DNA of 64,000 bases from the NCBI RefSeq assembly GCF_004146235.1, contig NZ_SELO01000011.1:1-64000 (forward strand), in the 5' to 3' direction. Source of the stretch: Tropicimonas sp. IMCC6043. Lineage in GTDB: Bacteria > Pseudomonadota > Alphaproteobacteria > Rhodobacterales > Rhodobacteraceae. Of the stretch, positions 43,590 through 53,000 are shown one piece after another. Below the pieces are notes generated by a model. The model made no database searches and had not been told where the DNA came from. It saw only the letters and a list, made by a program, of their open reading frames with translations. A program made the translations under genes and the position numbers. Each line of letters begins with the position of its first letter. The first letter of the stretch is position 1.

Positions 43590-45158
43590 TTACCTTCTTG
43601 CTTTCACGCGACCACCACCCGCCTTGTGTCCTCGAGCCGCCGCGGCCTTTGTCCGGCTGCCGGAGGATTGCTTGGCGATGGACGGGACGGATTTTCGAAC
43701 CTGCTGCGCCTGTGGCAGCTTCTGCGGGGCCGGGCGGCTGATATTCGGTTTTGCAGCGGGTTTCGCCTTGGTGGAGGGCCTGGTGACCGGCAGCGAGCTT
43801 TCGGTCCGGGCCTTGACCTTGTCGAGTTCCCGGTTGGCGCCGGCGGTCGGGCGGGATGCACCGACCGGCCGGTTTCCGGCGCGGCTGGCAAGCGCCCCTG
43901 CCGCGCCGCCTGCGACCGCAGCGGTGGCGGCGTTGCCGAGGCCGGGGCGGGCGATGTCCGCTGCCCCGGTCTGCTGCGAGAGCTTGGCGCGCAGAGCGTC
44001 GGTGCCGCCGATCTGCGGAAGCTCTGCGGGCCGGGTCGCCGGTTTGGCGCCGCCCTCCCGCCGAGTCTCGAGCTGCGAGCGGGCCGCGTCGCGGCGGCCC
44101 GGCTCGGCCGTCCAGCCGCCCTTGCCGCTTTCTTCCAGCCGGGCACGCAGGTCGTTGTCGCCCACCTGGATGTGACCGCGGCTGATTCCCGCGCGGATCT
44201 CGTCGCGCGAGATGTCTCCGGTCTGGATTCGCTTGCGCAGCGTTTCGTCTCCGACCCGGATGTCTCCGGCCTCGATCCGGTTCCGGATCTCGTCCCGGTC
44301 GATGTCGATCCGGTTGCTGATATTGACGTTGCCGTCGACGTCGATGTCGATATCGGGGTCGCGATAGATCGGCCCGCCGCCCCAGCCGGCGCAGTTGCGA
44401 CACCCCCAGTAGTCGTTCCAGTCGTCGTCGTCATCGAAGATCTCGTCGATCAGCGCAAAGGTACCCCAGGTGATGAGACCGGCGGCAACGGCGTTTCCGG
44501 CGGTATAGGCCGGGTTGTAGACGGTCCGCGCATCGTATTGCGGGACATAGACGATCTCGGGATCGGCCGGCTGGACCACCACCGTGCTCGTCGCCGGGTC
44601 TTCGGTGACCACCTGCTGTTCGTTGGTAGCGAGCGCGCCGCTGTCGATGGCCTGCGCCCGCATCACCTGCACCGCATCCATCACGTCGTCGGACTGCGCC
44701 AGCATCGCGTCGCCGACCGTCTCGGTCCAGTCGATGTGGTCGGCCATCCGGTGCAGCACGTCCGGAAAGGCTTCGGCGAGGACGGCGACAGAGGGGTCGT
44801 AGCCCTCGGCCTCGATCAGCGGCTCCAGCGTGTCGGTCGCGGCGCCTTCGTTTTCGAGCAGGAGCCGATTCGCCTTCATCACCTGGTAGGGCTGCGTCGC
44901 GCCGACGAGGATCTGGATGAGCAGCGTGTCGGGGAAAAGCGCCACCGGCGCGACCAGGGTCTGAAGTTCGGCCGCGCTGAGGAGGTCGGGACCGGCGGGC
45001 GCACTGACGGGCGTTTCGCCCGCGGCATCGGCCTCAGGAACAGCGACCGGTTGTTCCGTGGCGCCGCCGACCTGGGCGCTGGCCGGGACCGATGAAAGCG
45101 CCGCGGCGAGGAGAAGGCCGGGAAAGGCGGGAAGACGGGCGGACCTAAAGACTGACAT
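43590..45158 (-). CDS. DUF3300-family secreted protein
   Basis: A 522-residue exported protein. After a leader (FPGLLLAAALSSVPASAQ) residues about 60-215 form the DUF3300 domain (LVAPVALFPDTLLIQILVGAT; PDVLHRMADHIDWTETVGDAM; IVYVPQYDARTVYNP). The remainder is low-complexity: short repeats of the type IRVGDETLRKRIQTGDI, then a basic Ala/Pro-rich tail ending in KVKARR. The tail may bind nucleic acid, cell wall or another polyanion. Function unknown. Upstream gap 45159-45280 holds its promoter. Confidence 0.88.
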   Translation of the reverse strand: MSVFRSARLPAFPGLLLAAALSSVPASAQVGGATEQPVAVPEADAAGETPVSAPAGPDLLSAAELQTLVAPVALFPDTLLIQILVGATQPYQVMKANRLLLENEGAATDTLEPLIEAEGYDPSVAVLAEAFPDVLHRMADHIDWTETVGDAMLAQSDDVMDAVQVMRAQAIDSGALATNEQQVVTEDPATSTVVVQPADPEIVYVPQYDARTVYNPAYTAGNAVAAGLITWGTFALIDEIFDDDDDWNDYWGCRNCAGWGGGPIYRDPDIDIDVDGNVNISNRIDIDRDEIRNRIEAGDIRVGDETLRKRIQTGDISRDEIRAGISRGHIQVGDNDLRARLEESGKGGWTAEPGRRDAARSQLETRREGGAKPATRPAELPQIGGTDALRAKLSQQTGAADIARPGLGNAATAAVAGGAAGALASRAGNRPVGASRPTAGANRELDKVKARTESSLPVTRPSTKAKPAAKPNISRPAPQKLPQAQQVRKSVPSIAKQSSGSRTKAAAARGHKAGGGRVKARR

Positions 45159-45280
45159 GCGGACTATCCTTTCAGAGAGCGCGCGGGACCGTCAGTTTCC
45201 GGTGCGCCGTGTGCCGAGGATCGGCATGCCGGCCTGTGGGTTCAAGGATTCTTTCATTTGCCGGGGAGCGGTGCGCGCGA

Positions 45281-46537
45281 TCACTCGGCGGTGATGTCTC
45301 TCATCGCTTCCAGGAAGCGCTCCACCTCCGCAACCGTGTTGTAGTGGCAAAGCGAGACACGCACGCAGGAGGGAAGGCCGAGCGGATCGAGGATATTGGC
45401 CGAGTAGTGGTCGGCCTTGCGGGTATGGGTGCGGATGCCGGCGTCGTTGAGCAAGGCGACGATCTCCGGCGCTGCCATGCGCTCGAAGGAAAAGGAGACG
45501 AGCCCCTCGCGCAGCGGGTTGTCGACACCGCTGAGGATCGTCACGCCCGGGATCTGCGCCAGTCCCGGCAGATTTCCGGAACCATGCAGCATTGCCTGCG
45601 TGAGCGTGGCCTCGTGGGCATGAATCGCCTCGCCGGCGGCGACGATCCGGTCGCGTGGCGCCTCGCTCGCCGTGAAATGGCTGCCGAGCCAGTCGAAATA
45701 GGCGACGACATCCGAGAATGTCGCATAAGCGCCGGTGTCACGCGTGCCGAATTCCCAGGAGCCGGCAGGCGCGCCAAGCAGCGCGTCATGCGGCAGCGCC
45801 GCGAACCGGTCGGAGACCCAGGCAACGCCGTAGCCGTGCCGCGAGAACGCCTTGTAGGGGGAGATCACGTAGCCGTCGATACCATAGGCGGCGAGGTCGA
45901 GCCGCCCGTGGGCGGCGTGCTGGATACCATCGACGATGATGAGGCAATCGGGCGCGACGGCACGGATCCCTGCCGCGATCCCGGCGACATCGACACCCAT
46001 ACCGGACACCGGAGAGGTGTGCAGGATGGTCGCCACGCGCGTGTCGGCGGTGATCTCGGGGCGATATGCGGCGAGGTCGACACTGCCACGGTTGGAATCA
46101 TGCGCCACGAGGACATGCGTCTTGCCGCCCAAAGGCGCGTAGCGGGATGCGGCGCTGCGGGTGGCCGGGTGTTCGAGCGTCGAGCCGAGGACGCGACCGC
46201 CCGCGGGCGTTGCGAGGCAGGCGCTGCGGATCAGCCGGAAGAGCAGTTCGGTGCCACTCTCGCCAACGAAGAAAAGCCCGCCCTCGGGGTTGAAGAACAA
46301 GCGCATGTCTTCTTTCGACCGGGCGATGGCCGCCGAGAGCGCAGCAGACGCGACGTTTTCGCGGCCCTGGTTGTCCGGGATCGCCGAGAATTCGGCGGTG
46401 GTCGCGACCACCGATTTCAGCGTCAGCGCGCCGCCGGCATTCTCGAAGAAGATCCGTTCACCCTGGAACGGGTCGCTGTCGACATGCGCGAAGCGGTCGC
46501 GGATCTGCTCCATGAGACCGGGTTTGGTGTCGAACAT
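45281..46537 (-). CDS. Class V aminotransferase (cysteine-desulfurase-like)
   Basis: A 418-residue PLP enzyme of the NifS/SufS/CsdA fold. The PLP lysine is in VISPYKAFSRHGYG, the cofactor aspartate/histidine region is IVDGIQHAAHGR, and HTSPVSGMGVDV aligns with the substrate loop. A catalytic cysteine loop typical of desulfurases is not obvious, so it could be a selenocysteine-lyase-like or isopenicillin-epimerase-like aminotransferase. It stands alone, convergent with nothing and followed by the DUF3300 promoter. Substrate unknown. Confidence 0.85.
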   Translation of the reverse strand: MFDTKPGLMEQIRDRFAHVDSDPFQGERIFFENAGGALTLKSVVATTAEFSAIPDNQGRENVASAALSAAIARSKEDMRLFFNPEGGLFFVGESGTELLFRLIRSACLATPAGGRVLGSTLEHPATRSAASRYAPLGGKTHVLVAHDSNRGSVDLAAYRPEITADTRVATILHTSPVSGMGVDVAGIAAGIRAVAPDCLIIVDGIQHAAHGRLDLAAYGIDGYVISPYKAFSRHGYGVAWVSDRFAALPHDALLGAPAGSWEFGTRDTGAYATFSDVVAYFDWLGSHFTASEAPRDRIVAAGEAIHAHEATLTQAMLHGSGNLPGLAQIPGVTILSGVDNPLREGLVSFSFERMAAPEIVALLNDAGIRTHTRKADHYSANILDPLGLPSCVRVSLCHYNTVAEVERFLEAMRDITAE

Positions 46538-46671
46538 GGCTTGCCTCGCGATCTGAATTCCGGGCGGCGATACGCCCGGGGGCTCCGGTCGTCAATGCCG
46601 GCCGATGCGGCATCTGCTTGCTCGCCGGGGCGGGTGGCGTAGCATGCCGTCATGGAAACAGGAGGCGCCCG

Positions 46672-47682
46672 ATGGACGGATCGGCACGGTCGTCAGCAGC
46701 CGAACTCGAAGACGAGATCCGGGCCCGCGTCGCAGAGATCGCCGACACGCTGCGAACGCTGCAGCCGGCGGGCGGCGCGCATGCCGAGATTTGCCGTTGC
46801 GCCCTGGCAAGGGCGGTGTCACGGATCCGGACAGCCGCCGCTGCGGGTGGTGTCCCGCCGGATCTCCTCGCCCGGTTACGAGAGCTGGCCGAGACCTGGC
46901 CCCGGATCGAGGCGCTTCTGGCGGCCCAGCTTCCGGTGAAACGGCGCCCGCTCTTTCCCGATCCGGACGACCCGATGGATCCCCGAGCGGCGCAGCTCCG
47001 CATGACCAACGCGGCGGCGGGCGCTCTGCACGGCGTGCTGAGCCGCCGTGAACAGGACCCTGCGGCGGAGGCGATGGGGTGTTTCAGCGACCTCTCGCTC
47101 GCGCAATCGGTCTTCATCGCAAATCTCCAGGCGGCGCTCCGCGTCCTGCTGGCGCAGGGGCGGTATCGGGACAAGCGGTTTCTCGACATCGGCTGCGGGG
47201 CCGGGATGAAGGTCCTGACCGCGGCACAATGGTTCGATCGTGCCGTTGGGGTGGAGATCGACCCGGGCCATGCGGACTCGGCCCGACGGCTGTTGGCCCG
47301 CCTCCGGCGCGGCAACATTGAGATCATCGAGGGGGACGCGCTGGGATTCGATGGATATGCCGGGTTCGATGTCCTTTATTTCTTCCGCCCGATGCGCTAC
47401 CCGGAGCAACTTGCCTTGCTGGAGGATCGGATCGTGTCGCGGGCGCGTCCAGGCGCGCTTCTGATCGCGCCCTACGACCATTTCGCACACCGCGCGGCGC
47501 TGCTCGGTTGCGAGCCTCTCGGCGGGCATCTGTACCTGGCCGGGGCGGACAGGGAGGATGCGGCGGCGCTGGTCCGGATGGCTGAAACGATCGGACCGGC
47601 GGTCGATGTCGCACAGGATTCGCTGCCAGAGATCTGGGCGCCCATTCTCGACGCATCGCGGCGACGCGGCTACGCGCCCTGA
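46672..47682 (+). CDS. SAM-dependent methyltransferase-like protein
   Basis: A 336-residue protein. The first 150 residues are helical and unassigned. A class I methyltransferase core follows: motif I FLDIGCGAGMKVL near residue 170, acidic EID in VGVEIDPGHAD, and IIEGDAL. The strand-4 region FDVLYFFRPMRYPEQL lacks a catalytic NPPY-type motif, so the target is not an amino group on DNA; a small molecule or protein is more likely. ATG46672 follows GGAGG by six bases. Isolated gene. Confidence 0.78.
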   Translation: MDGSARSSAAELEDEIRARVAEIADTLRTLQPAGGAHAEICRCALARAVSRIRTAAAAGGVPPDLLARLRELAETWPRIEALLAAQLPVKRRPLFPDPDDPMDPRAAQLRMTNAAAGALHGVLSRREQDPAAEAMGCFSDLSLAQSVFIANLQAALRVLLAQGRYRDKRFLDIGCGAGMKVLTAAQWFDRAVGVEIDPGHADSARRLLARLRRGNIEIIEGDALGFDGYAGFDVLYFFRPMRYPEQLALLEDRIVSRARPGALLIAPYDHFAHRAALLGCEPLGGHLYLAGADREDAAALVRMAETIGPAVDVAQDSLPEIWAPILDASRRRGYAP

Positions 47683-47877
47683 GAGACGGGTCGGTTGATT
47701 GGCGTGAAGAACGGGCGCCGCTGGTCCGAGTCAAAACCACGAGCAAGGCACCATGGCGCGGAGCAAGGCTGACAGGCCGCCGCCCCATCGCTGGGAAGCG
47801 CCCACGGCCCGGCGTGATTGGGAGACCTGTCGCCCGGTCTCGGACAAGATATGCTGGACAATCGGCCGGGGCCTCTC
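47683..47877. other. 195-base gap between convergent genes
   Basis: I see no gene, RNA or clear terminator in this short stretch. It separates the methyltransferase gene from the convergent plsC gene. Confidence 0.4.
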
Positions 47878-48603
47878 TCACGCCGGCGGGTGATACCCGG
47901 CCTCGGCCATCAGCCGGAGCGAGGCGCCCTCGACCTCTGCCTCGAGCCGCTTCATGAAGGCCCGTTGCTCCATTCCCGGGGCTATCGCCGGCAGGAACTC
48001 GACAACCGCCAACCCCGGCTTCCGAAGAATGGCGAAGCGGGGCCAGAAGACGCCGATATTGGTCGCCGCCGGCACGCAATCCTGTTCAAGTTGCTGGTAG
48101 AGCACGCCGGTGCCGATCTTGTAGGGAAGTTTCGCGTCCACCGCGACGCGGGTGCCTTGCGGATAGATGATGAGCTGGCCCGGCGACGCGCGCCCTTCCT
48201 CGACACGTCGCTTCATCTCGGCGATCGCCTGGCCGCGCTTGCCCCGGTCGACGGGAACGCAGCCGATCCATATCGCATACCAGCCGACGATCGGCACCCA
48301 GCGGAGCTCCGCTTTCATGATGAATTTCGGCCGCGGCACTTCCGAGACGATCATGATGATGTCGAAGAAGGACTGATGCTTGGAGGCGATAAGGCATTCC
48401 GCCCGGGGCACTTCGCCGCGAATCTCGGAACGCAGCCCGATCATCCAGGAGGCGGTCCAGCGCACCCAGAGGCAGTAGGTCCGGCAGGCAGTGAAGGCAA
48501 AGGGGCGGTAGATCAGCGTGATCGGCGTGAAGACGAGCGCCATCAGCAGCATCATCACATACATCTGCGTGTTGAAGACGAGAGAGCGCACATATTGCAG
48601 CAT
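47878..48603 (-). CDS. plsC: 1-acyl-sn-glycerol-3-phosphate acyltransferase
   Basis: A 241-residue membrane-associated acyltransferase that makes phosphatidic acid from lysophosphatidic acid. The catalytic HX4D motif is SKHQSFFDII and the substrate motif is IIYPQGTR. An N-terminal hydrophobic segment (MLLMALVFTPITLIY) anchors it to the membrane. One base separates it from ftsX, so ftsE-ftsX-plsC form one operon. Confidence 0.92.
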   Translation of the reverse strand: MLQYVRSLVFNTQMYVMMLLMALVFTPITLIYRPFAFTACRTYCLWVRWTASWMIGLRSEIRGEVPRAECLIASKHQSFFDIIMIVSEVPRPKFIMKAELRWVPIVGWYAIWIGCVPVDRGKRGQAIAEMKRRVEEGRASPGQLIIYPQGTRVAVDAKLPYKIGTGVLYQQLEQDCVPAATNIGVFWPRFAILRKPGLAVVEFLPAIAPGMEQRAFMKRLEAEVEGASLRLMAEAGYHPPA

Positions 48604-48604
48604 G

Positions 48605-49507
48605 TCAGGTTGTCTTCTTCAGCTGGCGGAAGGCGGCATAGCGGGTGGCGGCGAAGGCCACCAGTCCGGCGACGGGCGGGATCGCCAGCGGCAGAAGCCA
48701 GGACGTTCCGGTGAAGCCAAGGCCGGTGAGAAAACCGCCGGTCTCGCTCGCCCGGGGCAGCATCATCACTGCGACCATGCCGAGACCGGTGCCGAGCAAC
48801 GCGCCGCTCAGCGTCCTGAGGGTAAAGCGGCGCACGAAGGCGCGGGCGATATAGCTGTCCAACGCGCCGACCAGGCGGAGCGCCGCGATGACCCGCTCGT
48901 TGGCGGCGAGCGCGGCCTGGGCGGCGAGCGTGATCATCGCCGCGGTCGTCGCCGAGATCAGCACCAGCGACAGGAAGCCCAGGGTCCGCAGCCGCTCGGC
49001 CGCCCGCACGAGCGGCGCGCGCCAGCGCGTGTGGTCGTCATAGACGGCGCCCGGCGCCTCGCCAGCGAGCCGCGCGCGGAGGCCGTCGACATCGACCCCT
49101 TCTTCGGTTTCGACGACCTCGACGAGATCGGGCAGGCGGAGGGATCCGAGCGGGAGGTCCGGTCCGAACCATGGCTCGAGCAGAGCGCGCCGCTCCGCAT
49201 CGTCGAGCGCGCGGGCAGAGGCGATGCCGGGTGTGGTTTCCAGCACGGCAATCGCATTGGAGAGCTGCTCGGCGGCCTGTTCGGGCGGTGCGGAGATGCG
49301 CAGTGTGGCGGTCCGCGCCAACGCCTCGGACCAGCGACCCGCGAGGCGGTCGGTGGCAAGCGACAGCGCCAGCGCGAAGACTGCGAGAAAGGCCATGGCG
49401 GCAGAGGTGAAGATCGTGAGCCGCGCGGTGAACCCCGTGGGTGGCACAACGCGGTCGGCCCCCGCTGTGCCGCCGACCAGCCCGCCGATCCGTCCAAGAA
49501 CGCTCAC
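48605..49507 (-). CDS. ftsX: Cell-division ABC permease FtsX
   Basis: A 300-residue membrane protein with four helices. The N-terminal helix (TIFTSAAMAFLAVFALALSL) is followed by an extracytoplasmic domain of about 130 residues and the FtsX-type permease region (LGFLSLVLISATTAAMITLAAQ). With FtsE it forms the divisome ABC complex that activates cell-wall amidases. Overlaps ftsE by four bases. The sequence is divergent but gene order and topology are decisive. Confidence 0.9.
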   Translation of the reverse strand: MSVLGRIGGLVGGTAGADRVVPPTGFTARLTIFTSAAMAFLAVFALALSLATDRLAGRWSEALARTATLRISAPPEQAAEQLSNAIAVLETTPGIASARALDDAERRALLEPWFGPDLPLGSLRLPDLVEVVETEEGVDVDGLRARLAGEAPGAVYDDHTRWRAPLVRAAERLRTLGFLSLVLISATTAAMITLAAQAALAANERVIAALRLVGALDSYIARAFVRRFTLRTLSGALLGTGLGMVAVMMLPRASETGGFLTGLGFTGTSWLLPLAIPPVAGLVAFAATRYAAFRQLKKTT

Positions 49508-50181
49508 AGGTCCGCCCCCGCGAGCGTCAGCGTGCCGCCCTTGATCCGGAGCACGCGGGCGGAAACCTGCGCCTTGGCGGCACGGATGAGGTTAAGATCG
49601 TGAGTCGCCACGAGGATCGTCTTGCCCATCTTGTTCAGCTCCACCAGCAGTTGCAGCAGGCGCAGCGACATATCCCAGTCGATATTGCCGGTGGGTTCGT
49701 CGGCCAGCACGATCTCGGGATCCATGATGACGGCGCGGGCCAGCGCCGCGCGCTGGCGCTCGCCGCCCGAGAGCTCCGGTGGCAGCGCGCCGGCCCTTGC
49801 GGCCAGCCCTACCCAACCCATCAGTTCAGCGAGATTCTGCGCCTCTGCCGAGACGTCGCGGCCTGCGACGGAAAGCGGCAGGGAAAGGTTCTCGTCGAGC
49901 GGAAGATGGTCGAGGAACTGGCAATCCTGGTGCACCACGCCGATGCGCCGGCGGGTGTGCGCCACCGCGTTGCGGTCGAGCCCCCGGACGTCACGTCCGA
50001 AGATCGAGAGCGTCCCGGAACTCGGCAGGAGTTCCATGTAGCAGAGCTTCAGCAACGTCGATTTTCCTGCCCCCGAGGGGCCGGTGAGAAAGTGGAACGA
50101 GCCCGGTGCCAGGTGCAGCGAGACATTCTCCAGAAGCGTGCCGTTGCCATAGGAATAGGCAACCTCGTTCAGCTCGATCAC
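49504..50181 (-). CDS. ftsE: Cell-division ABC ATPase FtsE
   Basis: A 225-residue ATPase. Walker A GPSGAGKST, signature LSGGERQRAALARA, Walker B IVLADEPTGNIDW and switch His in VATHDLNLI are all present. The short length and GPSGAGKSTLLKLCYMELLP start are typical of FtsE. First gene of the ftsE-ftsX-plsC operon, divergent from the zinc-ribbon gene. Confidence 0.94.
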   Translation of the reverse strand: MIELNEVAYSYGNGTLLENVSLHLAPGSFHFLTGPSGAGKSTLLKLCYMELLPSSGTLSIFGRDVRGLDRNAVAHTRRRIGVVHQDCQFLDHLPLDENLSLPLSVAGRDVSAEAQNLAELMGWVGLAARAGALPPELSGGERQRAALARAVIMDPEIVLADEPTGNIDWDMSLRLLQLLVELNKMGKTILVATHDLNLIRAAKAQVSARVLRIKGGTLTLAGADL

Positions 50182-50351
50182 GTATCATCCCCTGCCATGC
50201 CGCCACGTTGTGCCCGAGCAACGCCGGCGTTTCAACGGGGTTTCACACGACCGTGTCGGTGCATTTTCTTTGAGTTCCCGGACCGGGGCGGGCATAGTCG
50301 CCGAAAAGGCTGGAGCAGCGGGACGGTCACCTGTCCCGGTCGAGAGGGGAC

Positions 50352-51314
50352 ATGCGGCTTATCTGTCCGAATTGCGGCGCGCAATATGCGGTCGACTCAA
50401 GGGTTATTCCGGAGACGGGACGCGATGTGCAGTGCTCCAATTGCGGAAACACCTGGTTTCAGGTGCATCCTGATCACGACCCGGATCGTGCCGCCGAGAT
50501 TGCCCACGCGGTGACGGGTCGTGACCGGCCGGTGTCGCGGCCGCCGGCGGCGTTCGACGGCGAAGACTCAACGCCTGAACCTGATGGGCGCGAGGCAGAT
50601 GCGGCGGTGACGGACTCGGCGCCTCCGTCGCGACCGGTCCCGGACGAGGCAATGGAGGCGACCTCCACGCCCGAGGACGCGGCGACGTCCCGGCCGGCTC
50701 GCGGATCCTGGTCGGAGGCCGCGCCTGCGCCCGAGGAACGGGAGAGCGAGGAAGACGAAGAGGACGAGGACGACCTCCGGACCCTGCCGCCGCGGCGCAG
50801 CGTCCACGAGTCCGCAATGTCGATCCTGCGCGAAGAGGCTGCCCGCGAACAGGCGGTGCGCCATCGCGAAACCGGCGGGCTTGAGACTCAAGGCGAACTG
50901 GACATTCCGCCACCCGCACGCAGTGTCCGGGACCCGGCCCGCGTGCTACCCTCCGACACGCTGCCGCCTCCGGCGGCGCGCGCGGAGCGCAGCTCCCCGC
51001 GCCGCGACCGGTTGCCCGATGTCGAGGAGATCAATTCCTCGCTCGATCCCGCCGACACGATGTCGGCGCACGCCGGACACAGGACGACAGAGGCGGAGGC
51101 ACGGAGCCGCGGACAGCGGCTCGGCTTCGGACTGGCGTTGCTTCTCTTTGGCACCGCTGCGGTGGTCTATGTCCAGGCTGGCCGGTTGGCGCACGCCCTT
51201 CCGGACGCTGCGCCGGTGCTGGAGCGCTACGTCGTCACGGTCGATTCCGGACGGCTCTGGCTCGACCGGACGCTGCGCGATGCGGTGACACCCGGCGGGA
51301 ACAGCAGCCAGTAG
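50352..51314 (+). CDS. MJ0042-type zinc-ribbon membrane protein
   Basis: A 320-residue protein. The N-terminal 40 residues are an MJ0042-family zinc ribbon (Cys5, Cys8, Cys28, Cys31). A disordered, strongly acidic and Pro/Ala-rich middle follows (EERESEEDEEDEDD). One transmembrane helix (FGLALLLFGTAAVVYVQAG, about 257-275) precedes a short C-terminal tail. Divergence from ftsE suggests an envelope or division role, but no activity is known. ATG50352 was chosen because the zinc ribbon starts at once. Confidence 0.85.
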   Translation: MRLICPNCGAQYAVDSRVIPETGRDVQCSNCGNTWFQVHPDHDPDRAAEIAHAVTGRDRPVSRPPAAFDGEDSTPEPDGREADAAVTDSAPPSRPVPDEAMEATSTPEDAATSRPARGSWSEAAPAPEERESEEDEEDEDDLRTLPPRRSVHESAMSILREEAAREQAVRHRETGGLETQGELDIPPPARSVRDPARVLPSDTLPPPAARAERSSPRRDRLPDVEEINSSLDPADTMSAHAGHRTTEAEARSRGQRLGFGLALLLFGTAAVVYVQAGRLAHALPDAAPVLERYVVTVDSGRLWLDRTLRDAVTPGGNSSQ

Positions 51315-51448
51315 AAAGGTGTGGCTTGAACGCCTTGCGCAGCCGCAGCATTTGAAATGCTGCCGGTGCAAAATGGTGCTTGCCAGGCGTCGCGCAATAA
51401 TCTAGCTCTCCGTGGACTGAAATCGAAAGATACTTGCCGGAGAGAGAC

Positions 51449-52405
51449 ATGAGCTTCCGCATCCAGCCTGCTGCGCCCGCCCGTCCGAACCGCTGCCAGC
51501 TTTTCGGGCCCGGTTCGCGCCCGGCGCTCTTCGAGAAGATGGCGGCGAGTGCGGCGGATGTAATCAATCTCGACCTTGAGGATTCGGTCGCCCCCGACGA
51601 CAAGGCGGAGGCGCGACGGAACATCATCGAGGCGATCGGCGATGTGGATTGGGGGACCAAGACGCTCTCGGTTCGGATCAACGGGCTCGACACGCCCTAT
51701 TGGTATCGCGACGTGGTGGACCTGCTGGAGCAGGCTTCCGAGCGTCTCGACCAGATCATGATCCCCAAGGTTGGCTGCGCGGGCGATCTCTATGCCGTCG
51801 ATGCGCTGGTCAGCGCGGTCGAGGCCGCGAAGGGTCGCGGCAAGCGGATCGCCTTCGAGGTGATCATCGAGAGCGCCGCTGGCATTGCCCATGTCGAGGA
51901 GATCGCTGCCGCCTCGCCCCGGCTTGAGGCGATGAGCCTAGGCGCGGCCGATTTTGCCGCCTCGATGGGCATGCAGACCACCGGCATCGGCGGGACCCAG
52001 GAAAACTATTACATGATCCGGGAGGGCGTGAGGCACTGGCCCGACCCCTGGCACTGGGCGCAGGCGACCATCGTCGCTGCCTGCCGCACCCATGGCGTGC
52101 TGCCCGTCGACGGGCCGTTCGGCGATTTCTCCGACGATGCGGGCTTCATCGCCCAGGCTCGCCGCTCGGCGACGCTGGGCATGGTTGGCAAATGGGCCAT
52201 CCACCCCAAGCAGGTGGCGCTGGCCAACGAGGTCTTCACGCCGTCGGAGGAGGCGGTGGCCGAGGCCAGGGAGATCCTTGCCGCGATGGAAAAAGCCAAA
52301 GCCGAGGGCGCGGGCGCCACGGTCTACAAGGGCCGCCTCGTGGACATCGCCTCCATCAAGCAGGCCGAGGTTATCGTGAAACAGGCCGCGCTGATCGCCG
52401 GGTAG
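51449..52405 (+). CDS. mcl1: L-malyl-CoA/beta-methylmalyl-CoA lyase
   Basis: A 318-residue HpcH/CitE-family lyase, the length of Rhodobacter Mcl1. Hallmarks are RPNRCQLFGPGSRPALFEK, NLDLEDSVAPDDK, FEVIIESAAGIAHVEE and KWAIHPKQVALANEVF. It cleaves methylmalyl-CoA and malyl-CoA to glyoxylate plus propionyl-CoA or acetyl-CoA in the ethylmalonyl-CoA pathway for C2 assimilation. GGAGAGA precedes ATG51449. Strong taxonomic marker for Rhodobacterales. Monocistronic here. Confidence 0.96.
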   Translation: MSFRIQPAAPARPNRCQLFGPGSRPALFEKMAASAADVINLDLEDSVAPDDKAEARRNIIEAIGDVDWGTKTLSVRINGLDTPYWYRDVVDLLEQASERLDQIMIPKVGCAGDLYAVDALVSAVEAAKGRGKRIAFEVIIESAAGIAHVEEIAAASPRLEAMSLGAADFAASMGMQTTGIGGTQENYYMIREGVRHWPDPWHWAQATIVAACRTHGVLPVDGPFGDFSDDAGFIAQARRSATLGMVGKWAIHPKQVALANEVFTPSEEAVAEAREILAAMEKAKAEGAGATVYKGRLVDIASIKQAEVIVKQAALIAG

Positions 52406-52414
52406 GCCGGAGGG

Positions 52415-52879
52415 TCACTCGACGGGCAGGAACATCTCTGTCAGTTGCGCGTCCTCGGTGACTTTCGGAACCATCGTCCGGTAGACCTCGAGCGCCGGCG
52501 CCTTGCGAAGCGTCAGACCCGATTTCGGCATCCACTCCTCGCGGAACCACTTCCAGGGCTCGGCGAGGCCGTAATAGCTGCCATGGTAGGTCAGCACCGC
52601 GTATTTCCCGGGCGGCAGGTCGATCCGCGCCATCTCCGGCGGCGGCTTCACCCCGCGGGCCAGCAGGCATGCGGCGTGGCTGCGCAGATCTTCCGGCGGC
52701 GTCGCTCCGGGGTCGTCATGGTAGACTCCGGCCCAGTAGGGCGTTCTGTCGTTCAGCCCGTATCGCAGCAGCACGGCGCCGAGCTGCTCGAACCCCTTCC
52801 CAATCTCGGCATAGGGACCGGTATGCGGCATGCCGAAGAGCGTGATCGCCTTCAACACGCGGGTGCTCACGGGATACAT
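52415..52879 (-). CDS. GyrI-like small-molecule-binding domain protein
   Basis: A 154-residue protein of the GyrI-like/AraC effector-binding superfamily. YAVLTYHGSYYGLAEPWKWF and the C-terminal EVYRTMVPKVTEDAQLTEMFLPVE match the end of this fold, where 'E-x-Y' and 'LxxPV' are typical. Such proteins bind hydrophobic ligands or act as gyrase inhibitors; here there is no attached DNA-binding domain. ATG52879 has a modest GGAG; the longer frame to 53002 is rejected because the fold begins at RVLKAITLFGMP. Convergent with mcl1. Confidence 0.75.
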   Translation of the reverse strand: MYPVSTRVLKAITLFGMPHTGPYAEIGKGFEQLGAVLLRYGLNDRTPYWAGVYHDDPGATPPEDLRSHAACLLARGVKPPPEMARIDLPPGKYAVLTYHGSYYGLAEPWKWFREEWMPKSGLTLRKAPALEVYRTMVPKVTEDAQLTEMFLPVE

Positions 52880-53000
52880 GGGCCGACTCCGTTTCCGACT
52901 GGTGCCCCGAGCATAGCGAGGCCGGGACTCTCCGAAAGGGCCTTCTTGCCAAGCCTGCGACGGACGCGCATATGGGGGCGAGCAGACAAGGAGCGCTGGC

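Noticed and set aside
47700-47760. tRNA-like T-loop sequence (GGTCCGAGTC)
   Set aside because: No acceptor stem, anticodon stem or CCA-compatible pairing could be built around it.
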